The notes: generated by a model from the sequence alone, not told the origin. Numbered from the stretch's first letter, positions 15,937 to 25,137 are shown. The stretch is 64,000 bases of DNA from Arthrobacter sp. HY1533 (GCF_027568515.1 NZ_JANKZF010000011.1:1-64000); one strand, 5' to 3'. Program-made: numbers and translations.

Positions 15937-18153
15937 ATGGCCCGTGGAATTTATGTCAGCGCAACAACACCCGGTTCAGGAAAGACGCTGGTCTCCCTGG
16001 GACTGGCCGATGCGCTCCACCGGCGCGCGGACAGGATTGGCTTCTTCCGGCCCATCACCTCCGCCGCGGACCCCGAGGATGATCCCACCGTTGCCATGCT
16101 GCGGCGCATGTACCAGCTCTCCCCGGACGTGTGCCGGGCAGGGATGACAAGTTCCGAGGCCCGGACGCTGCTGGCCTCCGGGCGGCGCGAAGAAATTGAC
16201 GCCCGCGCCGTGGAAATATTCGGCAAGATAGCCAAGAACTGCGACGTCGTGATCGTGGAGGGCACGGAACTGACCGGCCAGGATGCCGCCGTCGAATTTG
16301 ACCTCAACGCCCGGCTGGCCAACAACCTGGGACTGCCCGTCCTGGCGGTCGTGGGCGCCCGCGGTCTCGACGCCGCGGAGATCGCCGACGCCGTGGACGT
16401 GGCCCGCAAGGAACTTTCCGCGGAAAAATCCTCCCTGCTGGCCGTCATGGTCAACCGCGCAGAGCCGGCCGCCATCGACGCCATCCATGCGGCCATGCGG
16501 CCCGGCGGCAACAGCCTGCCGGTGTATGTCATCCCCGAAATTGCCGAGATCTCCCGACCCACCGTGGCGGAGGTGGCTGCCGCGCTGGGCCTGCGCCAGA
16601 TGGCCGGCAGCCCCGAACTGGAACGTGACATCCACGCCATCAAGGTTGCCGCCATGACGGTGGGCAACTTCCTGAACCTGTTCGAGGCAAACGACCTGGT
16701 GGTGGTGCCGGGCGACCGCGCCGACGTCATGGTTGCCACGCTGGCCTCGGCCTTCTCACCGGAATTCCCGGTCCCCAGCGGCATGGTCCTGACCGGCGGC
16801 CTGGCCCCGGATCCCCACGTGCTGCCGTTCCTGGCCCACGCGCCCTTCCCCATTTTTTCCTCCGACGCCGACACCTACAGCACCGCCCACGCCGTCAGCG
16901 AGGTGCGCAGCGAGATCCACACCGGACAGCGGCGCAAGGTTGCCGCCGCCATGGGCGCCTGGGCCCGCAACGTTGACGAGTCCGAGCTGCTGGGCAGGCT
17001 CACCCTGCCACGCCCGGCCACCATGACACCTTTGCGCTTCCTGCACGAGCTGATCGAACGGGCCCGCAGCGAACGCAAGCACATTGTGCTGCCCGAGGGG
17101 ACGGACGCCAGGGTCCTGGCGGCCGCGGAAATCCTGCACCGCCGCGACGTATGCGAGCTGACCGTCCTGGGTTCCCCGCAGGCCGTGGAGGAAGTTGCGG
17201 CCACCCACGGCATCGGCCTCAGCGGCATCACCATCGTTGACCCCGCCACCTCGCCGCTGCGTGAGGCGTTCGCGCTCGAATACCAGCGCTTGCGTGCCCA
17301 CAAGGGCGTTGACCTGGACCGGGCCCGCGAGGTCATGGCTGACGGATCGTACTTTGGCACCATGATGGTCCAGCTGGGCCACGTGGACGGCATGGTGTCC
17401 GGCGCCGCCCACACCACGGCGAACACCATCCGTCCGGCACTGGAGTTCGTCAAGACCCGGCCGGGCGTCCGCATTGTCTCCTCAGTGTTCCTCATGCTGC
17501 TGGCCGACCGTGTGCTGGTCTACGGCGACTGCGCCGTGAACCCGGAACCCAACGAGGAGCAGCTGGCCGACATTGCCATTGCCTCCGCCGAAACGGCAGC
17601 CCAGTTTGGCGTGGAACCCCGCATAGCCATGCTGTCGTACTCCACAGGCGGTTCCGGATCCGGCGAGGCGGTCGACGCCGTGCGCCGCGCCACCGAGCTG
17701 GCCCGCGCCGCCCGCCCGGACCTGCCCATCGAGGGCCCCATCCAGTACGACGCCGCCGTGGACGCCTCCATCGCCGCGTCCAAGTTGCCGGCCTCGGCCG
17801 TGGCCGGCCAAGCCACCGTGTTTGTCTTCCCGGACCTCAACACCGGCAACAACACGTACAAGGCAGTCCAGCAGTCCTCGGGTGCCGTCGCCGTGGGACC
17901 CGTGCTGCAGGGCCTCAACAAGCCCATCAACGACCTCTCCCGCGGCTGCACAGTGGAAGACATTGTGAACACCGTGGCCATCACTGCCATCCAGGCCCAG
18001 GCCCCGGTGGTCGAGCCTGTCGAGACCCAGACCCCGGTGGGCGAGCCCGTCGAGGCCCAGGCAGCGACGGCACCGACGGTTTCGACGGTTTCGACAAGCT
18101 CAACCACCGCAACCACCGCCGTCAACGCAACCACCGAAGCGAAGGACTCCTAA
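15937..18153 (+). CDS. pta: Phosphate acetyltransferase with unusual C-terminal tail
   Basis: A 738-aa long-type Pta converting acetyl-CoA and phosphate to acetyl phosphate and CoA. The N-terminus has an AAA_26 P-loop domain (GIYVSATTPGSGKT, residues 4-17), the middle a DRTGG domain, and residues about 360-685 the PTA_PTB catalytic domain (ERKHIVLPEGTDARVL, YSTGGSGSG, FVFPDLNTGN). Normal homologues end near NTVAITAIQAQ. Here about 50 more residues (VVEPVETQ, STVSTSSTTATT) follow, encoded by an interspersed palindromic repeat. The ATG at 15937 has AAGGAA upstream. The stop shares one base with the ackA start. Confidence 0.95.
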   Translation: MARGIYVSATTPGSGKTLVSLGLADALHRRADRIGFFRPITSAADPEDDPTVAMLRRMYQLSPDVCRAGMTSSEARTLLASGRREEIDARAVEIFGKIAKNCDVVIVEGTELTGQDAAVEFDLNARLANNLGLPVLAVVGARGLDAAEIADAVDVARKELSAEKSSLLAVMVNRAEPAAIDAIHAAMRPGGNSLPVYVIPEIAEISRPTVAEVAAALGLRQMAGSPELERDIHAIKVAAMTVGNFLNLFEANDLVVVPGDRADVMVATLASAFSPEFPVPSGMVLTGGLAPDPHVLPFLAHAPFPIFSSDADTYSTAHAVSEVRSEIHTGQRRKVAAAMGAWARNVDESELLGRLTLPRPATMTPLRFLHELIERARSERKHIVLPEGTDARVLAAAEILHRRDVCELTVLGSPQAVEEVAATHGIGLSGITIVDPATSPLREAFALEYQRLRAHKGVDLDRAREVMADGSYFGTMMVQLGHVDGMVSGAAHTTANTIRPALEFVKTRPGVRIVSSVFLMLLADRVLVYGDCAVNPEPNEEQLADIAIASAETAAQFGVEPRIAMLSYSTGGSGSGEAVDAVRRATELARAARPDLPIEGPIQYDAAVDASIAASKLPASAVAGQATVFVFPDLNTGNNTYKAVQQSSGAVAVGPVLQGLNKPINDLSRGCTVEDIVNTVAITAIQAQAPVVEPVETQTPVGEPVEAQAATAPTVSTVSTSSTTATTAVNATTEAKDS
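18006..18108. repeat. Interspersed palindromic repeat copies inside pta
   Basis: A forward copy lies at 18006-18027 (containing GGTCGAGCCTGTCGAGACC), a degenerate forward copy exactly 30 bp later at 18036-18057, and an inverted copy at 18087-18108 (TTCGACAAGCTCAACCACC). All are in frame with the pta C-terminus. The same element occurs between genes at 22779-22922, 30397-30421, 36914-36935 and 55108-55151. Confidence 0.85.
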
Positions 18154-19286
18154 TGCGCGTGCTCGTCATCAACTCCGGTTCCTCCTCGCTGAAGTACCAG
18201 GTGCGGGACACCGAAAGCAATGAGATAGGCGCGACGGGGCTGATCGAGCGCATCGGCGAGGGTGCCGGCGGTCCCGCCAACCACGGCGAGGCCATGGACC
18301 AGGTGGCCGCGGCGCTCGAGGCGGGCCTGGCCGAGAAGCCGCTGGACGCCGTGGGACACCGCGTGGTGCACGGCGGGGAACGCTTCAGCGAACCCGTGCT
18401 CATCAACAACGAGATCACGCGCGCCATCGAGCGGCTGAACCCGCTGGCACCCCTGCACAACCCGGCCAATGTGCTCGGCATCCGCGCCATCACGGCGAAG
18501 TGGCCGGACATGCCGCAGGTGGCCGTGTTCGACACCGCCTTCCACCGCACCCTGCCCGAGCATGCCTGGCGCTACGCCGTGCCGGACTCGCTGTACCGCA
18601 AGTACGGGATCCGCCGCTACGGCTTCCACGGCACCTCGCACGAATTTGTCACGGCCCGCGCCGCCGAGCTGCTGGGTGTCCCCGTCGAGGACTTCAACGC
18701 CGTGGTGGCGCACCTGGGCAACGGTGCCTCGCTGGCGGCCGTGAAGGGCGGTGCCAGCATTGACACGTCCATGGGGTTCACGCCGCTGGAAGGCCTGGTC
18801 ATGGGCACCCGCAGCGGCGACATTGACCCCTCAATCCTGGTGTTCCTGCAGCGCCAGGGACTGTCGGCGGATGAGATCGACACCCTGCTGAACCGCGAAT
18901 CCGGGCTCAAGGCGCTCTTTGGCGACAACGACATGCGCGCCATCGTGGACGCCGCCGAGGCCGGGGACAAGCAGGCCCAGGTGGCGCTGGACGTCACCTC
19001 CTACCGGCTGGCCAAGTACATTGGCGGCTACCACGTGGCTGTCGGCGGGGCGCAGGCCATCGTGTTCACGGCCGGCATCGGGGAGAACTCCGCCGCCTTC
19101 CGCGAGCAGGTGGTTGCCCGGCTGGGTGCCCTCGGCGTGAAGCTCGACGGCGCGGCGAACCTGGTGCGCTCCGGCTCGCCCCGGGTGGTCAGCACTCCCG
19201 ATTCGGCCATTGCCGTGCTGGTGGTGCCCACCGACGAGGAGCAGGCCATCGCGGAGGCGACTGCCGCCGTCGTGCTTGCGTCCTAG
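18153..19286 (+). CDS. ackA: Acetate kinase
   Basis: A 377-aa kinase of the ASKHA fold that interconverts acetyl phosphate plus ADP and acetate plus ATP. The N-terminal VLVINSGSSSLKYQV, the HRVVHGGERF block, FDTAFHRTLPEHA, YGFHGTSHE and MGTRSGDIDPSI are the family signatures, and length is normal. The ATG overlaps the pta stop by one base (TAATG), so the two are co-translated. Together with Pta it forms the overflow and acetate-assimilation route. It converges on, and overlaps by 4 nt, the decarboxylase gene. Confidence 0.96.
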   Translation: MRVLVINSGSSSLKYQVRDTESNEIGATGLIERIGEGAGGPANHGEAMDQVAAALEAGLAEKPLDAVGHRVVHGGERFSEPVLINNEITRAIERLNPLAPLHNPANVLGIRAITAKWPDMPQVAVFDTAFHRTLPEHAWRYAVPDSLYRKYGIRRYGFHGTSHEFVTARAAELLGVPVEDFNAVVAHLGNGASLAAVKGGASIDTSMGFTPLEGLVMGTRSGDIDPSILVFLQRQGLSADEIDTLLNRESGLKALFGDNDMRAIVDAAEAGDKQAQVALDVTSYRLAKYIGGYHVAVGGAQAIVFTAGIGENSAAFREQVVARLGALGVKLDGAANLVRSGSPRVVSTPDSAIAVLVVPTDEEQAIAEATAAVVLAS

Positions 19287-20758
19287 GGGGATTCGGCCGG
19301 CTCGACCAAAGCGGCCAGCAACTCGGTGAGCAGCCACTCCGAGACGGGCCGCGGCAGGGCTTCGACAAGGGCCAGTACCGGTGCCATGGCCTCGGGCAGC
19401 CCGCCCCCGGCCAGCCCCAACCCGGCCAGGACCAAGCGGGCAGTTTCCGAGTCCCGCAATGCCCCGGAGCCATCCGACAGCAGTGCGGCCATGGGCCCCT
19501 CAATGGCGTCCAGCAGCTGCCGGGGCTCGATGCCAGGCACGCCGCGGACGTCGTCGCCGGCCTGGTTCATGGCCTCGATGAGCTCCGCCAGGCGGGATTC
19601 CGTGACGGGCGTGATGGTCAGGTGCGTGGTCCGCGGCAGGGTTGAACCGTCGGCCTGGGTGAAGGCCGGCTGGAGCTGGGCGGTGAATCCGTGGGCCTTG
19701 AGGCGGTCTGCCCAATGGTGCGGATCGATCCGGCGGCCGGCCGGCACGCTGGTGTCAGCGGCCACGGCAAAGAGCGGACCTGTGGGGTTTCCAACAACGG
19801 CCAGGCCCTCGATCTGCCCCACTGCCTCCAGGAGCGCAGTGGTGGCGCGGAGGCAGGAAGCAGCCAGGCCGGCGAAGCCCGCCGTTCCCAGCAGCTTGGT
19901 GATGGCCCACGCGGCGGCCAGCGGCGCGGCGGACTTGGAGCCCAGCAGGGTCGGGTTCACCACGGGGTACCCGGGCCAGGAGGTGGCGGCAAAATATTGG
20001 GAGCGCTGCCGGTCCCTGCCGCGGGTCAGCAGCACCGAAATGCCCTTGGGCGCGTAGCCGTACTTGTGCAGGTCGGCAGCAATGCTGGTCACGCCGGGCA
20101 CACTTAGATCCCAACTGGGCAGGCCGGGCCAGAAGGGGAGCACCAGCCCGCCGATGCAGGCGTCCACATGGCAATCGATGCCCCGTGACTGTGCCGCGGC
20201 GGCGACCGCAGCCACGGGATCCAGCGCCGCATGCGGATAGGACGGGGCGGAGACAACAACCAGGGCGGTGTCGGGACCCATCGCCGCCTCCATGGCGGCG
20301 GCGTCGGCCAGCCCGTCGGCGCCCACGGGGACCAGGTCGAGGGCCAGCCCGAAGTAGTGGGCCGCCTTGTGGAAGGCCGCATGGACCGATGCCGGGGCCA
20401 GCAGCCTCGGAGTCCCTGTTCCCTTGAAATTCTCCCGGGCCGTCCTGACCGCGAGCATGCAGCTTTCGGTGCCGCCGCTGGTGACGGTTCCCACCACGTC
20501 GCCGTCCCCGCCCAGCAGGGTGCGCATGAACCCGAGGACGTCCCGCTCCATGGCGGCGATCGAGGTGAAGGTTGTGGGGTCCAGGCCGTTGAGCGGCTGG
20601 ACCGCCAGCATGGCCGCCGCGGCGAGCTTGTCCACGGCCTCCAAGCCGGAATCGTAGACGTAGGACAGAACCTGGCCGCCGTGGGTGGGGGCATCGGCTG
20701 CGCGCAGCGCTGCCAGTTCCTGGAGAATGTCTTCGGGATTGGCGGCAAACTCGATCAT
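19283..20758 (-). CDS. PLP-dependent decarboxylase/lyase, group II
   Basis: A 491-aa fold-type-I PLP enzyme. VTSGGTESCMLAVRTAREN (about 92-110) binds the cofactor phosphate, DCHVDACIGGLVLPF (195-209) supplies the Asp that contacts the pyridine N, and IAADLHKYGYAPKG (227-239) carries the Schiff-base Lys232. The sequence is closer to sphingosine-1-phosphate lyase and tyrosine/glutamate decarboxylase-like proteins than to aminotransferases. The ATG at 20758 overlaps the stop of the upstream transporter gene (ATGA), giving coupling. The substrate is probably an amino acid or aldol-type amine whose transport the partner gene performs. Confidence 0.82.
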   Translation of the reverse strand: MIEFAANPEDILQELAALRAADAPTHGGQVLSYVYDSGLEAVDKLAAAAMLAVQPLNGLDPTTFTSIAAMERDVLGFMRTLLGGDGDVVGTVTSGGTESCMLAVRTARENFKGTGTPRLLAPASVHAAFHKAAHYFGLALDLVPVGADGLADAAAMEAAMGPDTALVVVSAPSYPHAALDPVAAVAAAAQSRGIDCHVDACIGGLVLPFWPGLPSWDLSVPGVTSIAADLHKYGYAPKGISVLLTRGRDRQRSQYFAATSWPGYPVVNPTLLGSKSAAPLAAAWAITKLLGTAGFAGLAASCLRATTALLEAVGQIEGLAVVGNPTGPLFAVAADTSVPAGRRIDPHHWADRLKAHGFTAQLQPAFTQADGSTLPRTTHLTITPVTESRLAELIEAMNQAGDDVRGVPGIEPRQLLDAIEGPMAALLSDGSGALRDSETARLVLAGLGLAGGGLPEAMAPVLALVEALPRPVSEWLLTELLAALVEPAESP

Positions 20759-22137
20759 GGTGCTCCTTGGACGTGGGGTGCGGCCGAATCGTTGGCGGGG
20801 CTGTCGACGTCGTGCTGGCGCAGGGGGTAGCGGCGGAACACCAGCAGGCTGAGCACGATCAAGATGGCCGGAACCAGGCTGAAGCTGAGGATGATGCCAT
20901 TGATGGCGGCGGGCCCCTGCGTGACGGCTTCCCCGGCCACCGACTGGACGTAGCCGCTGGCCGCCAGCACCACCGTCAACACAGTGGCGCCCAGGGCCAT
21001 GCCGGTGGTTTCCCCTGCCGTCCAGACGCCGCCGAAGATGCCGGCCTGGCCTTCGCCGTTGGTCCTTGCGTCGTGGGAGATGACGTCGGGCAGCATGGAC
21101 ATGGGCAGGGACTGCATGCCGGCGTATCCGGCCCCGGCGAGGGCAACCGGAAGGTAGATCCAGGCACCCGGGGCGGCCATCATGCCAAGGAGTGCCAAGG
21201 ATGCAACCCCGAACATGGTGCTGGCGAAGCGGAACGCCCGTTCCTTGCCGATCCAGCCGGCAACAACGCGCCACACAGGGGCGAAAAGCAGTGCCGGGCC
21301 GATGAGGGCAATGAACAAGAAGGTCACTGCCTGCTCCGAGTGCAGCACCCACGTGGCCACATATTGCGCGCCGGCAAGCATGACGCCGGTGGCCAGGCCC
21401 TGCAGGGCAAAGCAGAGCAGCAGGACACGGAAGGCGTGGCTGCGCCGCAGGGCCGCCCAGCCATCCCTGTAGTTGCTGGCGATGCTGCCGGGCTGTGCGG
21501 GGCGGGGGATTCCGCGCTCCGCAACCCGGGAGGTTGCCAGCATGGCCGCCCCGATGAGCAGTCCGGCAACCAGCGCCATGACCAGGTACCCCAGGGCTTC
21601 ATTGTCCCCGCCGAGTGAGCGCAGGGCCGGGCCGCCGGCCCCGAACAGCAGGATGGCCAGCGAGAGCACAACCACACGCACCGACAGCAGGCGGGTGCGC
21701 TGGTCGTAGCTGGCCGTCAGTTCGGCCGGCAGGGCTATGTAGGGAACCTGGAACAGGCTGAACGCCGTGGCGGTGGCCATGAAGGCAACAAGCACCCAGA
21801 TCCCGGCGGCCACGGGAGGCATGCCGGAGGGCACCGCGAAGGTGAGGATGAAGAACAGCGGCAACAGCAGGCCGCCCAGGACCATGAAACGGCGCCGGGA
21901 ACCGGTGGCCGCCAGCGAGTGGTCCGAGCGGGCGCCAATGACCGGGTCAATGACCACATCCCACACCTTGGCCACCGTGACCAGCAGCCCGGCGGTGATG
22001 GCTGCGATGCCCAGGGTGTCCGTCATGTAGTAGATCAAGACGAGTCCCGGCAGGGTGGCGAACCCTCCCGTGCCAAGGGATCCGATGGCGTATCGGGCTA
22101 CCGTCCGGGTGGGGAGCGGCTGTTCCAAGGTGGTCAT
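20755..22137 (-). CDS. GPH-family (MFS_2) transporter
   Basis: A 460-aa, 12-helix transporter. ARYAIGSLGTGGFATLPGLVLIYYMTDTLGI and KVWDVVIDPVIGARSDHS are the first helix and the motif-A-like loop of the glycoside-pentoside-hexuronide:cation symporter family. The start ATG at 22137 is preceded by TACACT at 7 nt (leaderless) rather than by a ribosome-binding site; an in-frame start 22 codons upstream would run into the divergent GNAT promoter. It is translationally coupled to the downstream decarboxylase. The transported solute is unknown. Confidence 0.82.
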   Translation of the reverse strand: MTTLEQPLPTRTVARYAIGSLGTGGFATLPGLVLIYYMTDTLGIAAITAGLLVTVAKVWDVVIDPVIGARSDHSLAATGSRRRFMVLGGLLLPLFFILTFAVPSGMPPVAAGIWVLVAFMATATAFSLFQVPYIALPAELTASYDQRTRLLSVRVVVLSLAILLFGAGGPALRSLGGDNEALGYLVMALVAGLLIGAAMLATSRVAERGIPRPAQPGSIASNYRDGWAALRRSHAFRVLLLCFALQGLATGVMLAGAQYVATWVLHSEQAVTFLFIALIGPALLFAPVWRVVAGWIGKERAFRFASTMFGVASLALLGMMAAPGAWIYLPVALAGAGYAGMQSLPMSMLPDVISHDARTNGEGQAGIFGGVWTAGETTGMALGATVLTVVLAASGYVQSVAGEAVTQGPAAINGIILSFSLVPAILIVLSLLVFRRYPLRQHDVDSPANDSAAPHVQGAP

Positions 22138-22144
22138 GAATTGA

Positions 22145-22150
22145 AGTGTA
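22145..22150 (-). promoter_or_regulatory. -10 box of leaderless promoter (GPH transporter)
   Basis: On the minus strand TACACT ends 7 nt before the ATG at 22137. Confidence 0.45.
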
Positions 22151-22189
22151 CGCAAGCGTGAGAGCCGCATCACTCCATGGTGGCAGGGG

Positions 22190-22195
22190 TAGGCT
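22190..22195 (+). promoter_or_regulatory. -10 box of leaderless promoter (GNAT)
   Basis: TAGGCT ends 6 nt before the ATG at 22202. It is divergent from the transporter promoter 40 bp away. Confidence 0.5.
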
Positions 22196-22201
22196 CGAGT
22201 C

Positions 22202-22765
22202 ATGCTTGAGATTCCCTACCCGCTGTCCACGGAGCGGCTGGTTTTGCGGCGCTTCACCACCGCCGACCTCGACGCCTACTACGATTACCAGCGGCTGCCC
22301 GAGACGGCGCGGTACCTATATGGCGAGGCCCGGAGCTATGCGCAGTGCATGGCGCGGATTGGCCGCTACGTGGAGGAGCCGTTCAACGGGCCAGGCGACT
22401 GGGCCACCTTTGCCGTGGAGCTCAAGTCCGCACCCGGGCTGATCGGCGAGATGGCCTTGAAGTGGAACACCGGCGGCAAGCCCGAGGGTCCGGTGCCGGA
22501 GCGCTTTGGTGAGATCGGCTGGACCATGGCGCCTGCCGCGCAGGGCCACGGCTACGCCACCGAGGCTGCGCGGGCCGTGCTGGAACTGGCCCTGGACCGG
22601 CTGGGTTTCCGCCGCGTCGAGGCGAGGCTGGACGCGCGGAACACGGCATCGGCGGCCATTTGCGAGCGGCTGGGCATGGCGCACGAAGGCGTCATGCGCG
22701 ACAACATGTACCTCAAGGGCGAATGGACCTCGGAGGCCGTCTACGCCACGGTCCGCGGTTCCTGA
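22202..22765 (+). CDS. GNAT N-acetyltransferase, RimJ/RimL type
   Basis: A 187-aa acetyltransferase. STERLVLRRFTTADLDAYYDYQ is the typical first strand; GEIGWTMAPAAQGHGYATEAARAVLELALDRLGFRRVEARLDARNTASAAICERLGMAHEGVMRDN contains the acetyl-CoA pyrophosphate-binding QGHGYA loop and the classical NxxSxxxxERLGM motif. Substrate unknown (protein N-terminus, aminoglycoside-like or small amine). Expressed from a leaderless promoter divergent from the GPH transporter gene; followed by the palindromic repeat array. Confidence 0.88.
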   Translation: MLEIPYPLSTERLVLRRFTTADLDAYYDYQRLPETARYLYGEARSYAQCMARIGRYVEEPFNGPGDWATFAVELKSAPGLIGEMALKWNTGGKPEGPVPERFGEIGWTMAPAAQGHGYATEAARAVLELALDRLGFRRVEARLDARNTASAAICERLGMAHEGVMRDNMYLKGEWTSEAVYATVRGS

Positions 22766-22778
22766 GGGCCGGTGACCC

Positions 22779-22922
22779 GGTGGTCGAGCTTGTCGCCGGT
22801 GGTCGAGCCTGTCGAGACCCTGGCGCCTGAACTGGCACCGGTGGTCGAGCCTGTCGAGACCGGTCTCGACAAGCCCGACCACCGGGGTCTCGACAAGCTC
22901 GACCACCGCGGCTCGACCACCG
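22779..22922. repeat. Array of interspersed palindromic repeats
   Basis: Six copies or fragments of the GGTCGAGCCTGTCGAGACC-type repeat. Forward ones are at 22779-22795 (truncated), 22798-22819 and 22840-22861; inverted ones at 22862-22883, 22886-22907 and 22908-22922 (fragment). The central forward and inverted copies abut at 22861/22862 and would form a long hairpin between the convergent GNAT and peptidase genes. Confidence 0.9.
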
Positions 22923-22931
22923 GGCCAGCGG

Positions 22932-25124
22932 CTAGCGGAGCTCGGTGGCCCCGACGGCGTCGGCCAGGAACGCGTAGTCCCAGGCGCGGGTCTTCCAGCC
23001 CTCGTAGCGTCCGGACGCGCCGCCGTGGCCGCCGTCCATCTCAATCTTCATGACAATCGGCGCCGATCCGGTGGACACGGCACGCAGTTCCTGCACCCAC
23101 TTGGCCGGTTCCACGTACAGCACGCGGGTGTCGTTGAAGCTAGTGACGGCGGCGATCTTCGGGTAGGCCACGGCCCGCACGTTCTCGTACGGCGTGTACT
23201 CCTTCATGTACTTGTAAACCTCGGGGTCGGTGATGGGGTTGCCCCACTCCTCCCACTCCAAGGCAGAGAGCGGCAGCTCGGGATCAAGGATGGTGGTCAG
23301 GGCATCCACAAATGGCACCTGCGCCACCACGGCCGCGTACTTTTCCGGGGCCAGGTTCGCCACGGCGCCCATGAGCAGCCCGCCGGCCGAACCGCCCATG
23401 GCGGCAATGCGCGCCGGGTCCACCCAGCCGGATTCCGCCAGCCAGTCAGTTGCGGCAACGAAGTCGGTGAACGTGTTCTTCTTGTTCAGCTTCTTGCCGT
23501 CCTCGTACCAGTGGCGGCCCATCTCGCCGCCGCCGCGAACGTGCGCAATGACAAACACCATGCCGCGGTCCAAAAGCGACAGCCTCGGCACGCCGAAACC
23601 GGGGTCCATACTGACCTCGTAGGAGCCGTAGCCGTAGACCACGCCGGCGTTTGAGCCGTCGCGCGGCAGGTCCGCACGGCGCAGCACCGACAACGGAACC
23701 AGCGTGCCGTCGGGGGCCTTGGCCCACTCGCGTTCGGCAACGTAGTCGGCCGCGCGGTAGCCGCCCAGCACGGGCGTCTCCTTGCGCAACAGCAGTTCGC
23801 CGCCGGCGTCGCCCAGCGGCAGCACGTAGTCGTAGACGCGCGGCGGCGTGAAGTCCGAGGTGTAGACCAGCCGGATCACGGGCGATTCAAACTCGCTGCC
23901 GCCCATCGAGGCCGTGTACAGCTCCTCGTCAAAGACGGGTTCGACGGCGGCACCCTGTTCCGCGGTGCCCAAGCCTTCCAGCGTGGTTACCTGGATGCGC
24001 TCAATGGTGTCCTTGCGCAGCGAGACCGCCATGTGGGTGGCCGTGACCGTGGCGCCGTTGATGCGCACGGAATCGTCATGTGCCACCACGGTTGCCCACT
24101 GCTGTTCGGCGATGGGCTTGCTGAACTCCGCGGCGTCAACCAGCGAGATCATGGAGTTCACGGCGTCCCGGTCATGGGTGAGCAGGATCTTTTCGACGCC
24201 GTCCAAAAGGAAGGGCTCGGCGTCGTACAGGATTTCGGCGCTGCGCGGGATCAGGACGTTCAGGCCTTTTTCCGGGGCGGCAAAATCCAGGAGGCGGGTT
24301 TCGCTGAACTCGGAGCAGCCAATGCTGACCATGAGGTGGCGGCGGTCTGCGGAGAGGTCAAAGCCGGTCCACATGGCCACGTCGTCCTCCTGGTAGAGGA
24401 TCGCATCTTCGGAAACAGGTGTGCCCAGGATGTGCGTCTTGACTTGGTGGGGGCGCCAGGAGTCGTCGGCCAGCATGTAGAACAGCGTGTTGCCGTCGGG
24501 GGAGAAGCTCAGGCCGTAGAAGGCATTCTCAATGACATCCGGAAGCAGTTCGCCGGTGCGCAGGTCCTTGATGCGGATGGTGAACAGCTCGTCGCCCGCG
24601 TTGTCCACGGCGTAGGCGTAGAGGTTGCCGTCGCGGGTCACGGCGGCGCCGCCGATCGAGAAGAAGGGCTGGCCCTCCGCCTCGACATTGCCGTCCAGCA
24701 GGATTTCCTCCCCGGGGACGGGCACGCCGGGCTCCACGAGCGGCGGGGTCCAGTCGTCAAGGGTGCCGTTGCTTTCGGCGCGGACGCGGCACTGGATGCC
24801 GTAGGCCTGGCCCTCCACCATGCGCGAGTAGTACCACCAGCCGTCCTTGCGGCTGGGCACTGACAGATCCGTCTCCTGGGTGCGGTTCTTGATCTCGTTG
24901 AAGATGTCGGTGCGGAGCTGTTCCTGGTCCGCCGTGACCGCGTCGGTGTAGGCCTGCTCGGCGTTGAGGTGGGCCACCACCTCGGGGTTTTCCTTTTCCC
25001 GCAGCCACTCGTAGTTGTCCACGAAGGTGTCGCCGTGGTGGGTGCGCTCCACAGGGACCTTCTTGGCAACGGGCGGTGCCGAAACGGGCGTTGAGAGAGG
25101 GGCGGAAGCGTCAGGAAGTGTCAT
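22932..25124 (-). CDS. ptrB: Prolyl oligopeptidase family protease (oligopeptidase B)
   Basis: A 730-aa S9A serine peptidase. The N-terminal two thirds form the beta-propeller (opening VERTHHGDTFVDNYEWLREKENPEV), and the C-terminal third the alpha/beta hydrolase. The nucleophile is Ser579 in MGGSAGG, the Asp lies in SFNDTRVLYVEP, and the His in DGGHGGASGR. These match oligopeptidase B, which cleaves after Arg/Lys in short peptides. The protein is cytoplasmic, as no signal peptide is seen. The start ATG at 25124 is preceded by TACAGT at 7 nt. Divergent from the paa thiolase. Confidence 0.93.
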   Translation of the reverse strand: MTLPDASAPLSTPVSAPPVAKKVPVERTHHGDTFVDNYEWLREKENPEVVAHLNAEQAYTDAVTADQEQLRTDIFNEIKNRTQETDLSVPSRKDGWWYYSRMVEGQAYGIQCRVRAESNGTLDDWTPPLVEPGVPVPGEEILLDGNVEAEGQPFFSIGGAAVTRDGNLYAYAVDNAGDELFTIRIKDLRTGELLPDVIENAFYGLSFSPDGNTLFYMLADDSWRPHQVKTHILGTPVSEDAILYQEDDVAMWTGFDLSADRRHLMVSIGCSEFSETRLLDFAAPEKGLNVLIPRSAEILYDAEPFLLDGVEKILLTHDRDAVNSMISLVDAAEFSKPIAEQQWATVVAHDDSVRINGATVTATHMAVSLRKDTIERIQVTTLEGLGTAEQGAAVEPVFDEELYTASMGGSEFESPVIRLVYTSDFTPPRVYDYVLPLGDAGGELLLRKETPVLGGYRAADYVAEREWAKAPDGTLVPLSVLRRADLPRDGSNAGVVYGYGSYEVSMDPGFGVPRLSLLDRGMVFVIAHVRGGGEMGRHWYEDGKKLNKKNTFTDFVAATDWLAESGWVDPARIAAMGGSAGGLLMGAVANLAPEKYAAVVAQVPFVDALTTILDPELPLSALEWEEWGNPITDPEVYKYMKEYTPYENVRAVAYPKIAAVTSFNDTRVLYVEPAKWVQELRAVSTGSAPIVMKIEMDGGHGGASGRYEGWKTRAWDYAFLADAVGATELR

Positions 25125-25131
25125 GGAATCC

Positions 25132-25137
25132 ACTGTA
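25132..25137 (-). promoter_or_regulatory. -10 box of leaderless promoter (ptrB)
   Basis: On the minus strand TACAGT ends 7 nt before the ATG at 25124. Confidence 0.5.

Noticed and set aside
22779-22922. Repeat array considered as CRISPR
   Set aside because: Copies vary, alternate in orientation and have no unique spacers of constant size; it is an interspersed palindromic repeat cluster.
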